Source of the DNA: Linnemannia hyalina
Lineage: Eukaryota; Mortierellomycota; Mortierellomycetes; Mortierellales; Mortierellaceae
Assembly: GCA_019671135.1 (NCBI GenBank)
Contig: JAHRHY010000013.1
Span: 1,550,001-1,614,000, forward strand
DNA length: 64,000 nucleotides
Direction: 5' to 3'
The translations under genes and the position numbers were made by a program. The notes under the pieces are model-generated. The model ran no database searches, had not been told where the DNA came from, and saw only the letters and a program-made list of their open reading frames with translations. Of this stretch, positions 44,599 through 56,279 are shown piece by piece. Numbering within the stretch: position 1 is the first letter of the stretch; every line of letters starts with the position of its first letter.

Positions 44599-44644
44599 TT
44601 AGAAATACTAGTCTAAATTGACTTGAAATTGCACCATTGAGGTG

Positions 44645-47600
44645 TCAAGCAGAAGTGGACGGACCACCCTCTGATTTCGACCTCTTGGGAGGCTTGGATG
44701 CGTTCGAACGTGGTTCATGAGAGGTTGCTGCCGTGGATCTCTTGGGAGGGTGGGGTGGGTTCGAGCTGGAACTGGGTTCCTGAATGGCGGATATCTCAGC
44801 CTTCCAAGGCATATTCCCGTCCTCGTCCACCGGTTGTAAATAATCTGGCCTCACTTGATCCACCAGATAGCTCCGAACGATGTTACACATGTTGTGTCCT
44901 GCCAGAACATCTCGATGAATAAACGACTTGCACGTCTTGCAATAAAGACGGCGTATGTCAACTTGACAAACAAAGTCTTTGGAGATGGGACATTTCTTCG
45001 ACGTGACAAATTCATTCACGCCCAAGACAATGTATCCCAGGGACCTTGTCTAAAATAAAACGATACACAGGAAATGTTAAGGGAACGAAGCATTGCATTG
45101 TTCAAAAACAAAAAACAATGGCCCATCTTCACTTACAAGCTGTAGAAAGTAGCCGAAAAATGAACCGTGCAAGGAACTGAGACCAGAATTGGACTTGAAC
45201 TGGCCAAGGCCTATTCCGATCACAACCATATCATCGTCCTCCTTCTTCCGGCCAACTGAGCCTCCCACAGCGTTCAACAAGCGATTGGCAACAGTTTTAA
45301 ACTCCTCTTCCTTGGCGCGCCTGGCGTCCCAACCATGTCGTTTGTAAAGCTGGTTGTTGCCGTTATAAAAATCGTCTAGCCGATCCTGTACTTGCGCCAG
45401 TTCCTCCATGTACTCGACAACGCTGACACCCTCGCCACGAAGGGGAGGCAAGCCTGACTCCAGGTCCGAGATGGACTGTTCTGCACCTTGAGGGACAACC
45501 TTGTTCTGATCTTGCATCCATCGTCGGTGCTTCAGAGTAGGCTGAGACACAGCTTTTTGGGAGACGGCCACGTTATGGAAGATCTGCTGGTCATCGGACG
45601 TACTAGAAGGAGAATCAGCGGAAGCCAATCGAGCTAGAGCAGATGATGGGGTAGATGTGACCAGGGCTCGTGGGAGTGTCGTAGATGTGGAAGCGATCGG
45701 TGCAATCAAGGATGTCGAAGGAGTGATAGTCGTCGTGGCGGGCAAAGGGTTCGGCGGGGTGGAAGCAGCCGTTCTGGAAGAGTCCGGCAGCAGCACGCTG
45801 GCTCCACAAACGAATGCCTGGCCAAGATCGAGACAAAGAATATAAATATTCTCAGGTTTGCAGCTCGCCCAATGCCGCGAGACATCCGCTGGGGTCTTGA
45901 TGACGTTGCGAATTTCCAGCAAGAAGTAGTCGGTGCCGCCGATAGTCGAGGTCAGGCGAGGAGGTAAGGCCACCTCTGGAAGCCGCTTGAAACGCACAGA
46001 CTGAAGTTCCTTGAGCTTGAACGACAAGAGCTGGAGGCGAAAACCATCCGTTCGGATCGATGCCCTGAGCGCATATCCCTTGGAGCCATACTCGTTAGGA
46101 ACAAGGTTTCCCTCCCTAAGCGGACGCAGATGATCCCTGATCTCGTCCATCAAAGTCAACTTAATTGCACCCCTATAACCTGCCTTGCCTCGCTTGCGGG
46201 CAGAGAGGTTCTTGGGACCAACATCGGCCAGTAGCGACTTGATGAGGAAGCCAGGCTCTACAGTGTCCAGCCAGATGTTTTGCAAATTGTCGATGGAGGT
46301 TTGGTTGAAAAGGTGTGATCCGCCCAGAATCGAATCCGGTCCTGTGAGAGCTGTCGACCACAGAATAGGACCAGCAGCTCTCTTTCGGAAAAAGACAGGA
46401 AGCCGTGCTCTCGAGGGGATATGGGGACGATTCTGCGAGGATTCTTGACAAGCTTGTTGAGCGTCGAAAAATTCTCGACCGCGCTCAGATTATTGTAGAT
46501 CAATAGAGTGAAACCGCTTGACTGTGTGTTGTTCCCGTCCTTGTCCTTGTTGGCAATGATGTCCTTATCCTTGTTGGGAGCGGTGTCCATGTCCTTGTTG
46601 GGAGCGGTGTCCATGTCCCTGTCACCAACGGTACTCTTGTCCTTGTGGGCAGCGGTATGTTCGGCATTACTAGAGTCCCCGACAGCATCAGCATCCTTAG
46701 GGGCATCCACATCCTTTCGAGCATTCGGATTCTTGTCCTCATCTGCACGGATGTTGGGAGGGTTTTGCTTTTTATCACGCTCGAACTGAGTCCTGAGCTA
46801 TAAATAAAAAGAGATATGGACAAGAGCGATAAAAGTCAGTTGTTAACACAAGGTCTGTAAAGCTTGAAAGACAGACATGGTAATATTTACCTGCTCCAAC
46901 AGCTGAACGCTTCCATGCCAATAGATCTTCTTCATTTCAACTGCGAGTTGGACAGAGGCTGAGCGAACAAGTTCACCAGAAGAGAACGCCGGTTTCTTGT
47001 CAATGGAACCTCTGATACGGACAGATTTGTGCAGTTTCATCTGCTCCAACCGCTCAATGAATCTGTTGACAACGATGCCAATTCCAGTGTTCCTTGGATA
47101 GTTGTTTGAGTAGAGATATCTCATGAAGCATCCAATAAATTGAACCTGTCTGTCAGAAGTGCCCTCGTCATCATCCAAGGTAGTGCTGTCCTGGCTCGGC
47201 AGTGTGTTGGAGGCGGCGTCTTCAGTCATCTCTCGAGGAATAGGCGGGCAGATCTCCTTCAGGAACGCTTTATCGTTGGAGGTAGCGCCATCTCTGTCAA
47301 ATCGTTCAAAGTATGCCCCGAAAAGACCTTGATATTTGCGTTTGACCCGGTTGGCTTCCTTGACAATCGCCTGTACACAGTCAATCGTTTCGTTGGCCAC
47401 TGCACTATCCTCCGCCAGCTCGATCGGATCTCTTGAGATGTCCTTGACCTTGGGAGCATTCTTGACGTTTGCCTTCAGCGCTCCAATGTCAGAGTCGCCA
47501 TGGGATGTTCCCACGCAAGAGCCTTGACCAGGTGTGCCTTTGTCATCTGGTCAATGGAGGGGAGACGGGGACCTCGACGTGGGGCCTTAGGCACATCGGT

Positions 47601-49102
47601 AACGGGAGCAGTTGGAGTCTCGTCGGGGGTTTCAGACTTGTTCTTCCAGGGTTTGAGTTTATGCTGCTTCATTGCGCTTGGGGATTCGTGCGACTTGCGG
47701 GTATGAGACTTCAAGGAGTAGCGCGGTCGATATGGTGCAGGTGGTGCTGGCTGTTCCTGCTGTACAACATCTGTGGTAGTCCTGTATCCGATAGGCTTCT
47801 TGTCCTGTGGCGGAGGTCGGTCGATCACCCGGTACCGGTTAAATGTTTGGGACGCCTTGTGCCTATAGACACGATCGCGAGTCATATCACTATCAACAAA
47901 TAACACTATGGTCAATAATGGCGACGTGAAAATATAACGCAGTTTCAAGGTTAATCGACGAAAAAGAATCATCGTTAATAGGTAACTTTACCTCTTTGCT
48001 GACAATTTCGCTTCCGACTCCGCCTTCCTCCTCTGTGCAAGTAGTTCCTTGGCATTATCGAACTTGGCCTTGATCTTGCCCGCAGTCAGCGCACAAAGAT
48101 TGGATTCTTGGCGGGGGATGGGGATCTGTTGGCCGTGCGCAAACACCCTGATAGATGCATCGAAATCCAGCCTGTTCTTGTTCTTGATAACGACCTGCGG
48201 ATCAGTAAGATAGTCAGCCACCATGGTGGGGATATCAGAGCCCAGTAACAAAGAATGATGATACATTTAGCACAATGTGAACGTTTTGTTTGTCCATGGA
48301 AAATAACAACAATAGCAAAAAAGGTACCTGATAAACTCTTGATTATGCTAAAGTTGGTAGCGCATCCTAGCCCGTATACGTTCTTGTTATAGTCGCTGTG
48401 CGAAACAATACCGAGGACTGTCAGCTGTGTCCTGCTAATAGCCCCCAAGGTTGCCATGGCGTCTTTCATTTGGTACTCGAAAAATCGGCCGCCAGATATC
48501 GGCCGCCGGATCATAGTGACGCGAGGATGGATAGCCAAATCTGAGTCACCAGAAATGACTACATCACCATCCTTGCAATCCGCAGCAATCTGGATATCAG
48601 CCTCCGTTGGGGATCGAGTCACGGTCCAGCTCTCCTTCTCGAGATAGATGATCAGAGACTCACGAGCCTCCGGGTCCCAACAGAATCCCTTGGTGAGATT
48701 TTTGTTGACGTTGATATGTTGTTGCTTCCGAATCCTGAGGCCATTCTCCACACGCATTGCAAACTCATCGACCTTCTCCTCGGCTACCTTCAAAGCTTTT
48801 TTGCGAGCGTCCGCTCGTTGCTGATGTGTCTCCTGCTTCTCCTGCGCTGGGTCGCCGTCAAAGTACAAGACCGAATCCTCACGACGACCAAGCTGCTTGA
48901 TACGTTTCAAAACGAGCTTGTGGGCGTTCTCCAGAGACGATGAGTGCGAGTAAGCATATCGAATGGTCGGAAATATAGATCCCTGGATGTCGATTCGAAC
49001 CTTGCTATTAGGCTTTGTCAAGGCACTGTGATGGCGTAGATATCGTATCACTGGTTTGTGCTTCTTCTTGGCGAAAAAATTCCAAAGGTTTCTCCAACCC
49101 AT
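44645..49102 (-). pseudogene. Copy A: FEN1/XPG-like nuclease joined to TnpB/Fanzor-like RuvC nuclease
   Basis: Exons 49102-48328, 48244-47992, 47889-46891, 46797-45137, 45049-44645; about 1360 codons. The start MGWRNLWNFF has a CACCATGG context. The flap-nuclease module keeps its acidic residues: KVRIDIQG, VLYFDGDPAQEKQ, TEADIQIAADC, VVISGDSDLAIHP and the H2TH-like TVLGIVSHSDYNKNVYGLG. After a Pro- and Lys-rich linker the C-terminal module has RuvC-I-like ILCLDLGQAFVCG (about residue 1000), a Glu in VLGVNEFVTSKKCP, a zinc ribbon lacking one CxxC cysteine (KKCPIS, then YCKTC) and RuvC-III-like FIHRDVLAGHNMCNIV. Damage: one-base losses near 47483 and between 46270 and 46500, and AC instead of AG at the intron 1 acceptor (48246-48245), although phase needs exactly that site. 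Fanzor assignment is from these motifs only. Confidence 0.78.
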
Positions 49103-49467
49103 GGTGAAGAAGTCATGCAAAGGAAAAGTGAAGGAGTGTTGAATAAAAGAGGAGAAACAGGGTTATTCCACATTAGGAAATACGTTATTGCCGTTCACCA
49201 AAATCAAATTCCACGCGAGTAGGTGACGTCACCATAATGTATTTCCTTGCCGTATCCCCTAGTTTGTTTGTGGTGCAAATTTGCACCACATTTTTTCGAT
49301 TTATCCAGGTTTCCAATAAAACGGGTTAGAAGACTACATCGTGGGAGTGTCATTGTCGTCTTCGTCACATTACATTCATCACTCTCGGATTCAGCTCTTT
49401 TTTTCTCATCATCATCCCGCAACCCATTACCTTTTTTTCTCACACATCGACTTCACCCTACTCACTC
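49103..49467. promoter_or_regulatory. Divergent upstream region of copy A and the piggyBac gene
   Basis: Contains two perfect palindromes: GGTGACGTCACC at 49222-49233, a consensus ATF/CREB-type site, and GTGGTGCAAATTTGCACCAC at 49270-49289. The two genes point away from each other, so either may be regulatory or a transposon end. Confidence 0.5.
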
Positions 49468-51001
49468 ATGGACTCCAGTCTCGAGTTTCTCGGTTCCTTT
49501 GACGTTTCTGACTCTCAAGGCACCGTAGTAGCATCTGCGGAGGAGGTTGACGAGGCACAGGAGGAGGAGGAGTTGTTGTTTTCGGTCCGTTGTCGTACTC
49601 GACCAACGCCTGGTACAGATAGCTCTGGGGACGAGGAGGAGGAGAAGGCAGGAGATGAAGGGGTGATAGATGCTCCAGCTCCACCGACAAAGAAAATGAA
49701 GGCTGCCAAGAAGGCTGCTAAGAAGCCCGTTCGTGAGACTAGAGAACTCCCGCCTGTACCAGATTTTCGACAATATCTTTCGCCACTACAAGGATGGACA
49801 CCCAGCACAATCCAACCTTCCCCGTGCTCTTCAACTCGACCAAGAACTGGCACCAATAAACATATTCAGCCTATTCTTCAGCGGCAAAGTATTTTCGGAT
49901 ATGGCCACCTTCACTAGCGCATATGCAGCATCAAAAGGAGCCGGCACAGGAGAAGGATTGCGCCAATGGGTAAAGACCACACCTGACGAACTGCGCATAT
50001 TCCTCGGCATCATTGTCTACATGGGCGTATTCAGGCAGAACACTGTCTCTGAGTATTGTTCAACCTTCCCTGAATGTCCTCAACACAACATCACTACCTT
50101 CATGTCCCTCGTCCGCTTCGAACAACTGAAGCGTTTTTTTCATGTCTCCAACCCCAACGAGCCTGAGCAACATTGGTTCTCAACGGTAGAGCCTGTGATA
50201 GATGGGTGCATTTCTCTCTATGAGTTCGCTTCCTTTTCTTTTACTTAACGAAGAGAGTCACCACTCTTGCCCTCTGCTAGCCTATAAAAGCTAGCTGCGG
50301 ACAATCGCCCGATCCACCTCAGGCTCTTACCGTGTTCTGGATGGACAATAGACCTGTCTCCATGCTCTTCACCGTCCATGCCCTCAGCCTCGGCGATAAC
50401 GACTGATCCGCTGTCTATGATCGCAGACGCCCTCGAGAGACAAGCGCCAACGCAAAGTCAGTGCGGGATGCTTATAAAGGACATTCCAGGGCGTTACTCC
50501 CCATCCCAAAAATCATCGATGACTACAACCACCACATGAACGGAGTCGACATCGCCGACCAGTTACGCAGCTACTATTCGACTCAGCTCAGGACTTATCG
50601 CGCATGGGCTCCGATCTTCTTCTGGTTACTGGATACAACAATCATCAACGCGTACCTCATCAACAAACTCTTCGGCTCTTTCATGCATCACAGGGGGTTC
50701 CGACAGTTGCAAGCTAAGGATCTGATAGTGTCCGCCAAATGTCGCGACACCCCTACCCAAGTATCCCCTTATGTCTCGAAAAAATTCATGGGACCAAACG
50801 ATGAACTACTGACTACTCATGACTGGCTCCCATTTCCCCGTCCGAGTCAAGGACCGCCCCTACTGCATCCTGTGCAGATAAAAGAAACGAGAAGACATAA
50901 CACAAGCATATCCTCAACCGCCCAGCGAATCTGCTCTCTCTGCAAGGTTCCTCTTTGCACCAAAAATGATTGAGGAGTATCATACGCGCCATGGGTTTTA
51001 G
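49468..51001 (+). pseudogene. piggyBac-type transposase, broken
   Basis: DDE transposase of the piggyBac family (DDE_Tnp_1_7). It starts MDSSLEFLGSFDVSDSQGTV with an acidic and Lys-rich N-terminus. A frameshift near 49760 leads to LYQIFDNIFRHYKDGHPAQS and TPDELRIFLGIIVYMGVFRQ. After 50247 the frame breaks and part of the catalytic core is missing; FWMDNRPVSMLFTVHA is still legible at about 50337, then RRPRETSANAK and IIDDYNHHMNGVDIADQLRS, RAWAPIFFWLLDTTIINAYL. The C-terminal cysteine motif ends CSLCKVPLCTKND followed by EEYHTRHGF after another shift. At least three breaks. I do not see its terminal repeats. A Helitron ends six bases after its stop. Confidence 0.88.
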
Positions 51002-51007
51002 AATAGA

Positions 51008-51046
51008 CTAGCAAGTGGCCGCGGCTACGCCGCGGGCGCTGCGCCG
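51008..51046 (-). other. Helitron 3' terminal hairpin and CTAG end
   Basis: CCGCGGC-TAC-GCCGCGG on the plus strand at 51019-51035 is a perfect stem-loop, followed at 51035-51045 by a second small one (GGCGC-T-GCGCC). CTAG lies at 51011-51008 on the minus strand with T after it. This is the standard Helitron terminus layout. Confidence 0.88.
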
Positions 51047-51230
51047 GTTTCTCGATTCCCAGGCTTTGGTGTGTAAGGGCTAGAGGTGTTGCCGTCCTGG
51101 GGTTTTTCCTCATTCATTTTGCATGTGTTTTTTCAAAAGGGGAGAATATTTATTAGAAAAAAAAAAGTGAGTGTGAACTCTTCCAAAATAAAAATACATT
51201 TTTGATTGATTCTATGGTGTGGGGTATGAT

Positions 51231-54150
51231 TACAGGACTCTCTTATAGACAACGTTTCTAGTGTATGTGCCCTCAAGCCCGGGGATGCTGCCGTCGATGA
51301 TAAGAACCTTGACATTTTTTTCGTCTGTGCATCGAGAAAGAGCAACATAAAGCTGACCATGTGTGAACACAGGAGTAGGGAGATAGAGTCCGACATTTTC
51401 AAGGGTCTGACCCTGCGCCTTGTTGATCGTCATGGCAAAGGCAGGCCTGACCGGGAACTGTCGTCTCTTGAATGTGATCGGGGTGGACTTGTCGTCTGTT
51501 GTTAAAATCGGCACTCGTGGGATGAAGACCAAGTCGGTGGCAAAAGGTCCCGTCAGGATTGTTGCCATGATGCAGCGTGGCCTGAGCCGGCGGACAATCA
51601 AGCGAGTTCCGTTGCAGAGTCCTTTTTTTTGGTCCACATTTCGGAGGAGAATGATGGGCATACCAACTTTCAGCACCAGCTTGTAGGGTGGTAATCCAGT
51701 GGGGTCCAAAGAGTTGAGATACTCTGTAGGACAGTTGGCGACGCCGTTGGTGTCTGAATCCAGAACGGAGTCTTGGCCAAGGTACTCTGTTGCCTTGCCA
51801 GGAAGTAGTGTGGTCGGGAGGTTGTTCATGTAATTGACATCCTTGTTCAGTGTTGTCAAAATATCGGTGCGCTTGATGTCGTGAGGTGCAAAGTTGCCGA
51901 TGGAGATATTGGGGTAGATGGTGCGGATAAGTTGGATCTCGTGCTCGTTGCTGAGATTGGGTCCATGTGGTGTAAAAAGGATGTCGTCTGGAATCCTGAT
52001 ATAATCATCAGAGTCGCCAAGGAAAATGTCTGCTCCTTGCCTTCGCCCACATGTAGCAAAAAATCGACGAACGAAAAAGAGCTACTCTTGTCCTCCATGA
52101 CTCGCATATTGCGAGTTAGCTTGAGTGTCTTGACCTTGGGCCAAATGGTGCCAGACATCTTTAGACATGCGCCCTCGATCTGAGACTGAGATCCATTAAC
52201 AACCACCGGCAAGACCTGTCGAAAGTCACCACCGAACACGACAATCTTTCCGCCGAAAGGAACCAAGGGTCGATCCATAATATGTCGAACGATCCGGTCC
52301 ACCGACTCAAACACATGTCGATGCATCATGGGTGCCTCATCCCAGATGATGAGGTCGGCCGCATGAATAATGGATCCGACTTGTTGCTCGCGGGTGATAT
52401 TGCAGGTCGAGTCTTTGAAAACTGGATTGGGGAACTTGAAGACAGAGTGTGCAGTACGTCCACCGTGAAGGATCAGAGCTGCTATACCGGACGACGCGAG
52501 GACAATAACATTCTTTTTCATAACACCACTGATTTGTTCAATTAGTGTGTTGTAGAGAAAGGATTTGCCGGTACCACCTGGTCCGTCAATAAAATAGAGG
52601 TTGGTCCTTCGGGGGCGGATGGGTATGGAGACGGAGGCGATGATTTCGTCAAATATTACCCGCTGCTCGACATTCAAGGCTTGAATGTGGGAACCCGCCA
52701 GCTTGGCGAGCTCTTCACGTGATTTTTCGCTGTGGTCGGAGGCGGACTTTGGGATGTAGCGGAGAATGCTGTCGCTGATGTCTTGTGGCATAGTGGGAAA
52801 GGCGGCCAGAGAAGGGAGACAGAACCTCTCGCCGTCCTTAGGCTGGACAAAGTAGATCCGGGCAATCTTGAGGGTGTCCTTTTGATTCCTCTTGTCCCAC
52901 TTGCGATTGTTTTGGTCGTAGGTGTAATGCTCGCGAATCTCGGCGTATGTATATTTATGTGCGTCCTTGTCCTCTTGGTTCAGCTTAAAGTAGGCCATCA
53001 GTTGACTGTCGTTGTTACGGCGGATGACACAAAGTAGATCCGCGTTTTTGTCAAAGGTGACGTTGTGCTGGCCTATGAGATGGACATGTAGACGTTGCAC
53101 AGCAGGTGAACGACCGTACAAAGGATATCCAAGGATGCGCCACATGCTCTCATGGGAAGAGAGGTATCTCATATCGCGAAATTCGCCAATCTCGATGCGT
53201 GAAGGATGCTATTATACAAACGATAGCAAACAAAAAGAGAGTGAGAAAAAATAGTAAGCAAGGTGTTGCAATGGTCAGACATCCAGGGAAAAAAATGCGC
53301 CAAAAAAGTACCTCCTTGCTTGCTGCATTTTTTTTGGTGTGCAGTGATTGAGCCTTCAGTGGCGGTGGTGCTAGACCCTGTAGCGGTAGCTGTGGCAGTG
53401 ACGGCGCTGGTGCTGGTGCTGGTGCTAGTGCTAGTGTTGGTGCTGGTGGATGCAAAGACGACGATGGGATTGATCAGTGGAGGCAAACAGAAGACCCTTC
53501 TTTTTCGAGGGCGATCTTGGCTCTGCTCGGTCCATTGGGAAAATGAAAAATGAAAAATAGTAATTTGTGTATGTCCATTGATGCTTTGACTTCTGTGCTG
53601 CGATACTATTGTTTCTTTTGCTTTGATAGAAATAAGGGGGCAATGAACAAAAGACATACCTTACGGATGTGCTCGTATAAATATTTCACGGCAGAGACGG
53701 AAAACCATATCTCGACATTGAGGTGGGTGTTGAACTTGGTTGCCAGCCAAAGGTTGTGAGGCACGACCCAGCTATTGTCGATCTCTGTCGGGAGATTATC
53801 GGCCAGTTCTATTTAGTTACACCTTCCGGCACAGGCATCCAAGGTCGCCCTCTTAGTCCCAAAAGACCTGGCAAGATGTTCAAGGTGGCCGACAGGATTC
53901 CGGCCATCACACCCACACTTGGTGCACATGCTTCTGGAGGTGGGAACTGGCGTGCGCGTGTTCGTGATGCTGTTGGAGCCGCAGACGTTGGCGTTGGAAT
54001 TAGTACCGCTAGTGCTGGTGGTACTGGTGGTGCTGGTGGTGCTGGTGGTGCTGGTGGTGCTGGTGGTAATGGTGGTGGATGATGGTGCCGCTTCCGATTC
54101 CTCATCAGTCTCCTCTTCAACAATCATTCGCCGTCGCTTGTCCAACTTAA
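51231..54150 (-). pseudogene. Helitron replication protein, helicase part (Pif1-like)
   Basis: Superfamily 1 Pif1-like DNA helicase of a Helitron RepHel protein. The upstream part shows NSWVVPHNLWLATKFNTHLN and AVKYLYEHIRK, then after intron-like gaps RYLSSHESMWRILGYPLYGR and VQRLHVHLIGQHNVTF. Helicase motifs follow: Walker A YFIDGPGGTGKSFLYN, IIWDEAPMMHRHVFESVDR, VFGGDFRQVLPVV, and in the last frame (51859-51230) GMPIILLRNVDQKKGLCNGT and AFAMTINKAQGQTLENVGLY, LYVALSR. Breaks: a TAA before IELADNLPTEID (near 53817) and a frameshift near 52070. The N-terminal Rep HUH motif is not found. A (S/T)-rich segment at 53340-53450 is coded by a GCTGGT-type microsatellite. Confidence 0.88.
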
Positions 54151-55732
54151 CCGAGGTTGTCCCAACAATGGGCGGGCGATCGCTATTGATGGTGCCGTTT
54201 TGGTAGGCATCGTAAATGTCTATTGAAAAGACATTGTCAAATTGCCATTCGTCAGCAAATCACTCAGGACGTCAATGAAATCATTGTCGTCATTGAATCC
54301 ATAGTCTTTGTCCGTGTCCTGACCAGTGACAGGGACGGCGATAGTAGGTGTATTGTTGCTAGAGACGTTTTTTGCAACCTGCTTCTGCTCCTGCTTCTGC
54401 TCCTGCTCCTGCTTCTGGTCTTGAGTTGAGTTGGTCCTGAAAAAGACCCTTAATCGACGTCCACTTACCTTTGAAGTTGGCGTTGGGGTGGGGAACAACA
54501 GTGGCAACCTTGGGCTTGAAACCCCGGAGGTGTGTATACGCATCCTCAATACGTAATGTTGTCGGGGACAGGGTCATGAACAGGAGCCGTTGAGATCAAG
54601 ATGCTTCTGCTGTCGATATCAGAGGTCATGTTGTTGACGGGGACATCAGGGGTTGGATCAGAGACATTCACGATAGTTGCATTGTCGTTCTACGTATCGT
54701 CTGTATTGCAGCGCCTGCGATTATTGAGAGTGGTGCACCCTTTACAATGCGCTGCAGTAGCCGAACCAAGACCTTAGAGCTCAAAGAGGACTGTTGCCTG
54801 CGATAAGTAGGAAACAGTACTAAAGGTCAGGGATGAACAGAAATGAACATAAATAACATAGTTGCATATAGACACTGACATAGACTTACTTTGGAGCAGC
54901 AGCAGAAGAACGGGTTCCGGTACGGGTATAAAGAGGCGTGGATGGTTTGCGCATGTTGAAGAGGATAAAACTTGAGACTGTAGAAGATATGTCAAAATAT
55001 GGTCAAGGATTAATGAGAATCGATACTGAGAATTATGAGACGCTTACCCTTTTCTAAAAGAGAAATAATACAACCTCTTCACTCTCCTTGTGCCACGACA
55101 TACCGTTACCCTACTGTTCACTGACCATGCTCAGTAGATTGGCGTCTGTGTTCTCTTCATTCTTGTTCTTCCTTGTGGTATGTGTGCTCGCGTCTTCGTG
55201 TTTGTCCATGCCAAGCTGAGTCCTCATGTCTGTCCATGCTGAAAAGGATGGTGTATGGTCGAATATGTCAATGGAAAGAAAGAGAGGAATATTTTATTTC
55301 ACACCTTAGAGGGGGTAATATGCGTACGCAACCCACTCTGATAGTGACGTTCTCACTTTGGTGTTAACATCATGAGTCTGGTGCATTTTTTCAAAAAAAA
55401 AAGGGCCAAGCTGCATCTTCATGTCTGTCCATGCCAAGCTGCATCCTCATGTCTGTCCATTCCATGCTGCGTCTGCATTCTCATGTCTCATTTTGTCCAT
55501 GCCATGCTGGTGGATGTCTTTTTTGTTTCTGGTGTCGTTTGTTGCTTGCTGTTGTTGCTATTGTTGTTTGTTGCGTTGCAGTTTTTGTTGTTGTAAAAGA
55601 AAAGAAGGGGGTAAAAAAAGGAAGATAACATGATGTCGAGGATGGAGACGTCACGCCGGTGTGCAATTATGCAATTACAGAAAATTGGTGTATATCATGT
55701 GATAAAGAGACATTGATTTTAATATATGAGAA
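54151..55732. other. Upstream part of Helitron, unassigned
   Basis: No complete gene. Minus-strand pieces such as HCKGCTTLNNRRRC (near 54730) and KWTSIKGLFQDQLN (near 54460), and a CTCCTGCTTCTG repeat (54385-54418), may belong to the Helitron's own 5' coding sequence. A loose repeat of CATGTCTGTCCATGC with variants lies at 55200-55240 and 55418-55505. Confidence 0.45.
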
Positions 55733-55764
55733 CTAGAAAGGTTGCCCGTGGGCGATGCCACGGG
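55733..55764 (-). other. Second Helitron-type 3' terminus
   Basis: CCCGTGG (55745-55751) and CCACGGG (55758-55764) form a perfect 7-bp stem with a 6-base loop; CTAG follows at 55736-55733 on the minus strand, with T next. Same layout and orientation as the end at 51008, but different stem sequence, so a different Helitron subfamily. Its body would lie at higher coordinates. Confidence 0.75.
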
Positions 55765-56279
55765 TGCCGGAAGTTGCTGTAAGGGGATCTGGGGTGAGAG
55801 GTGTGGGTCTTTGAAGGGTGTTTGAAGGGTCTTTGAAGAAGACTCGTTGAAAGATACGGGTGCCACTTGCCTATTACCTTTTTCCTTTTTCAAGTGTAGT
55901 GTGACTGTAAATTTTTCACAACTACCTGTGGCCAATGGCACGCTTGGGGAATGTAGAGCTCATACCTGTCGAGTTTCCTGTTGTGCCATAAAGAATAATA
56001 TCCCTGGTCCCAGCTGGGCCCAGCTGACCTCCCTTATTAGATAGTCATCTTAGTAGCTGGGGAGCCATCCCCCTGGCCTTGTTTGTATTCATTATTCTCT
56101 CGGATCACCCTCACTCGCAGTATATTCAAGATATCCTTGACTACCCTTTGCTCTACATCACGCCAGAGGATTTCTTGCTTTTTAGTAGGCTTGCAAAAAG
56201 GCTCGTTCACAGCACACTGGTGCTTCGCGCTAGATGGCCCAGACGGCCACGCTCCAGCGGTCGCTTCCTTTTGCCGCAG

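Larger units (their letters stand above)
43736..44644. other. Spacer with duplicated block
   Basis: No gene supported. It holds a diverged tandem duplication (about 44030-44165 and 44222-44352) and the second copy of the 71-bp repeat. Open frames across the duplication share the peptide YTSNTVAGLVIARGFS but lack any known domain. Confidence 0.5.
51008..55731 (-). mobile_element. Helitron, 5' end tentative
   Basis: The 3' end is explicit: on the minus strand a hairpin (7-bp stem, GTA loop) is followed 8 bases later by CTAG, with T next (51007). Coding sequence for the Helitron helicase lies just inside. The 5' end is less sure; on the minus strand a Helitron-like TCTCATATATT starts at 55731, directly after the CTAG-T of another Helitron 3' end, which would make the element about 4.7 kb. 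Helitrons move by rolling-circle replication and insert at AT dinucleotides. Confidence 0.75.
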
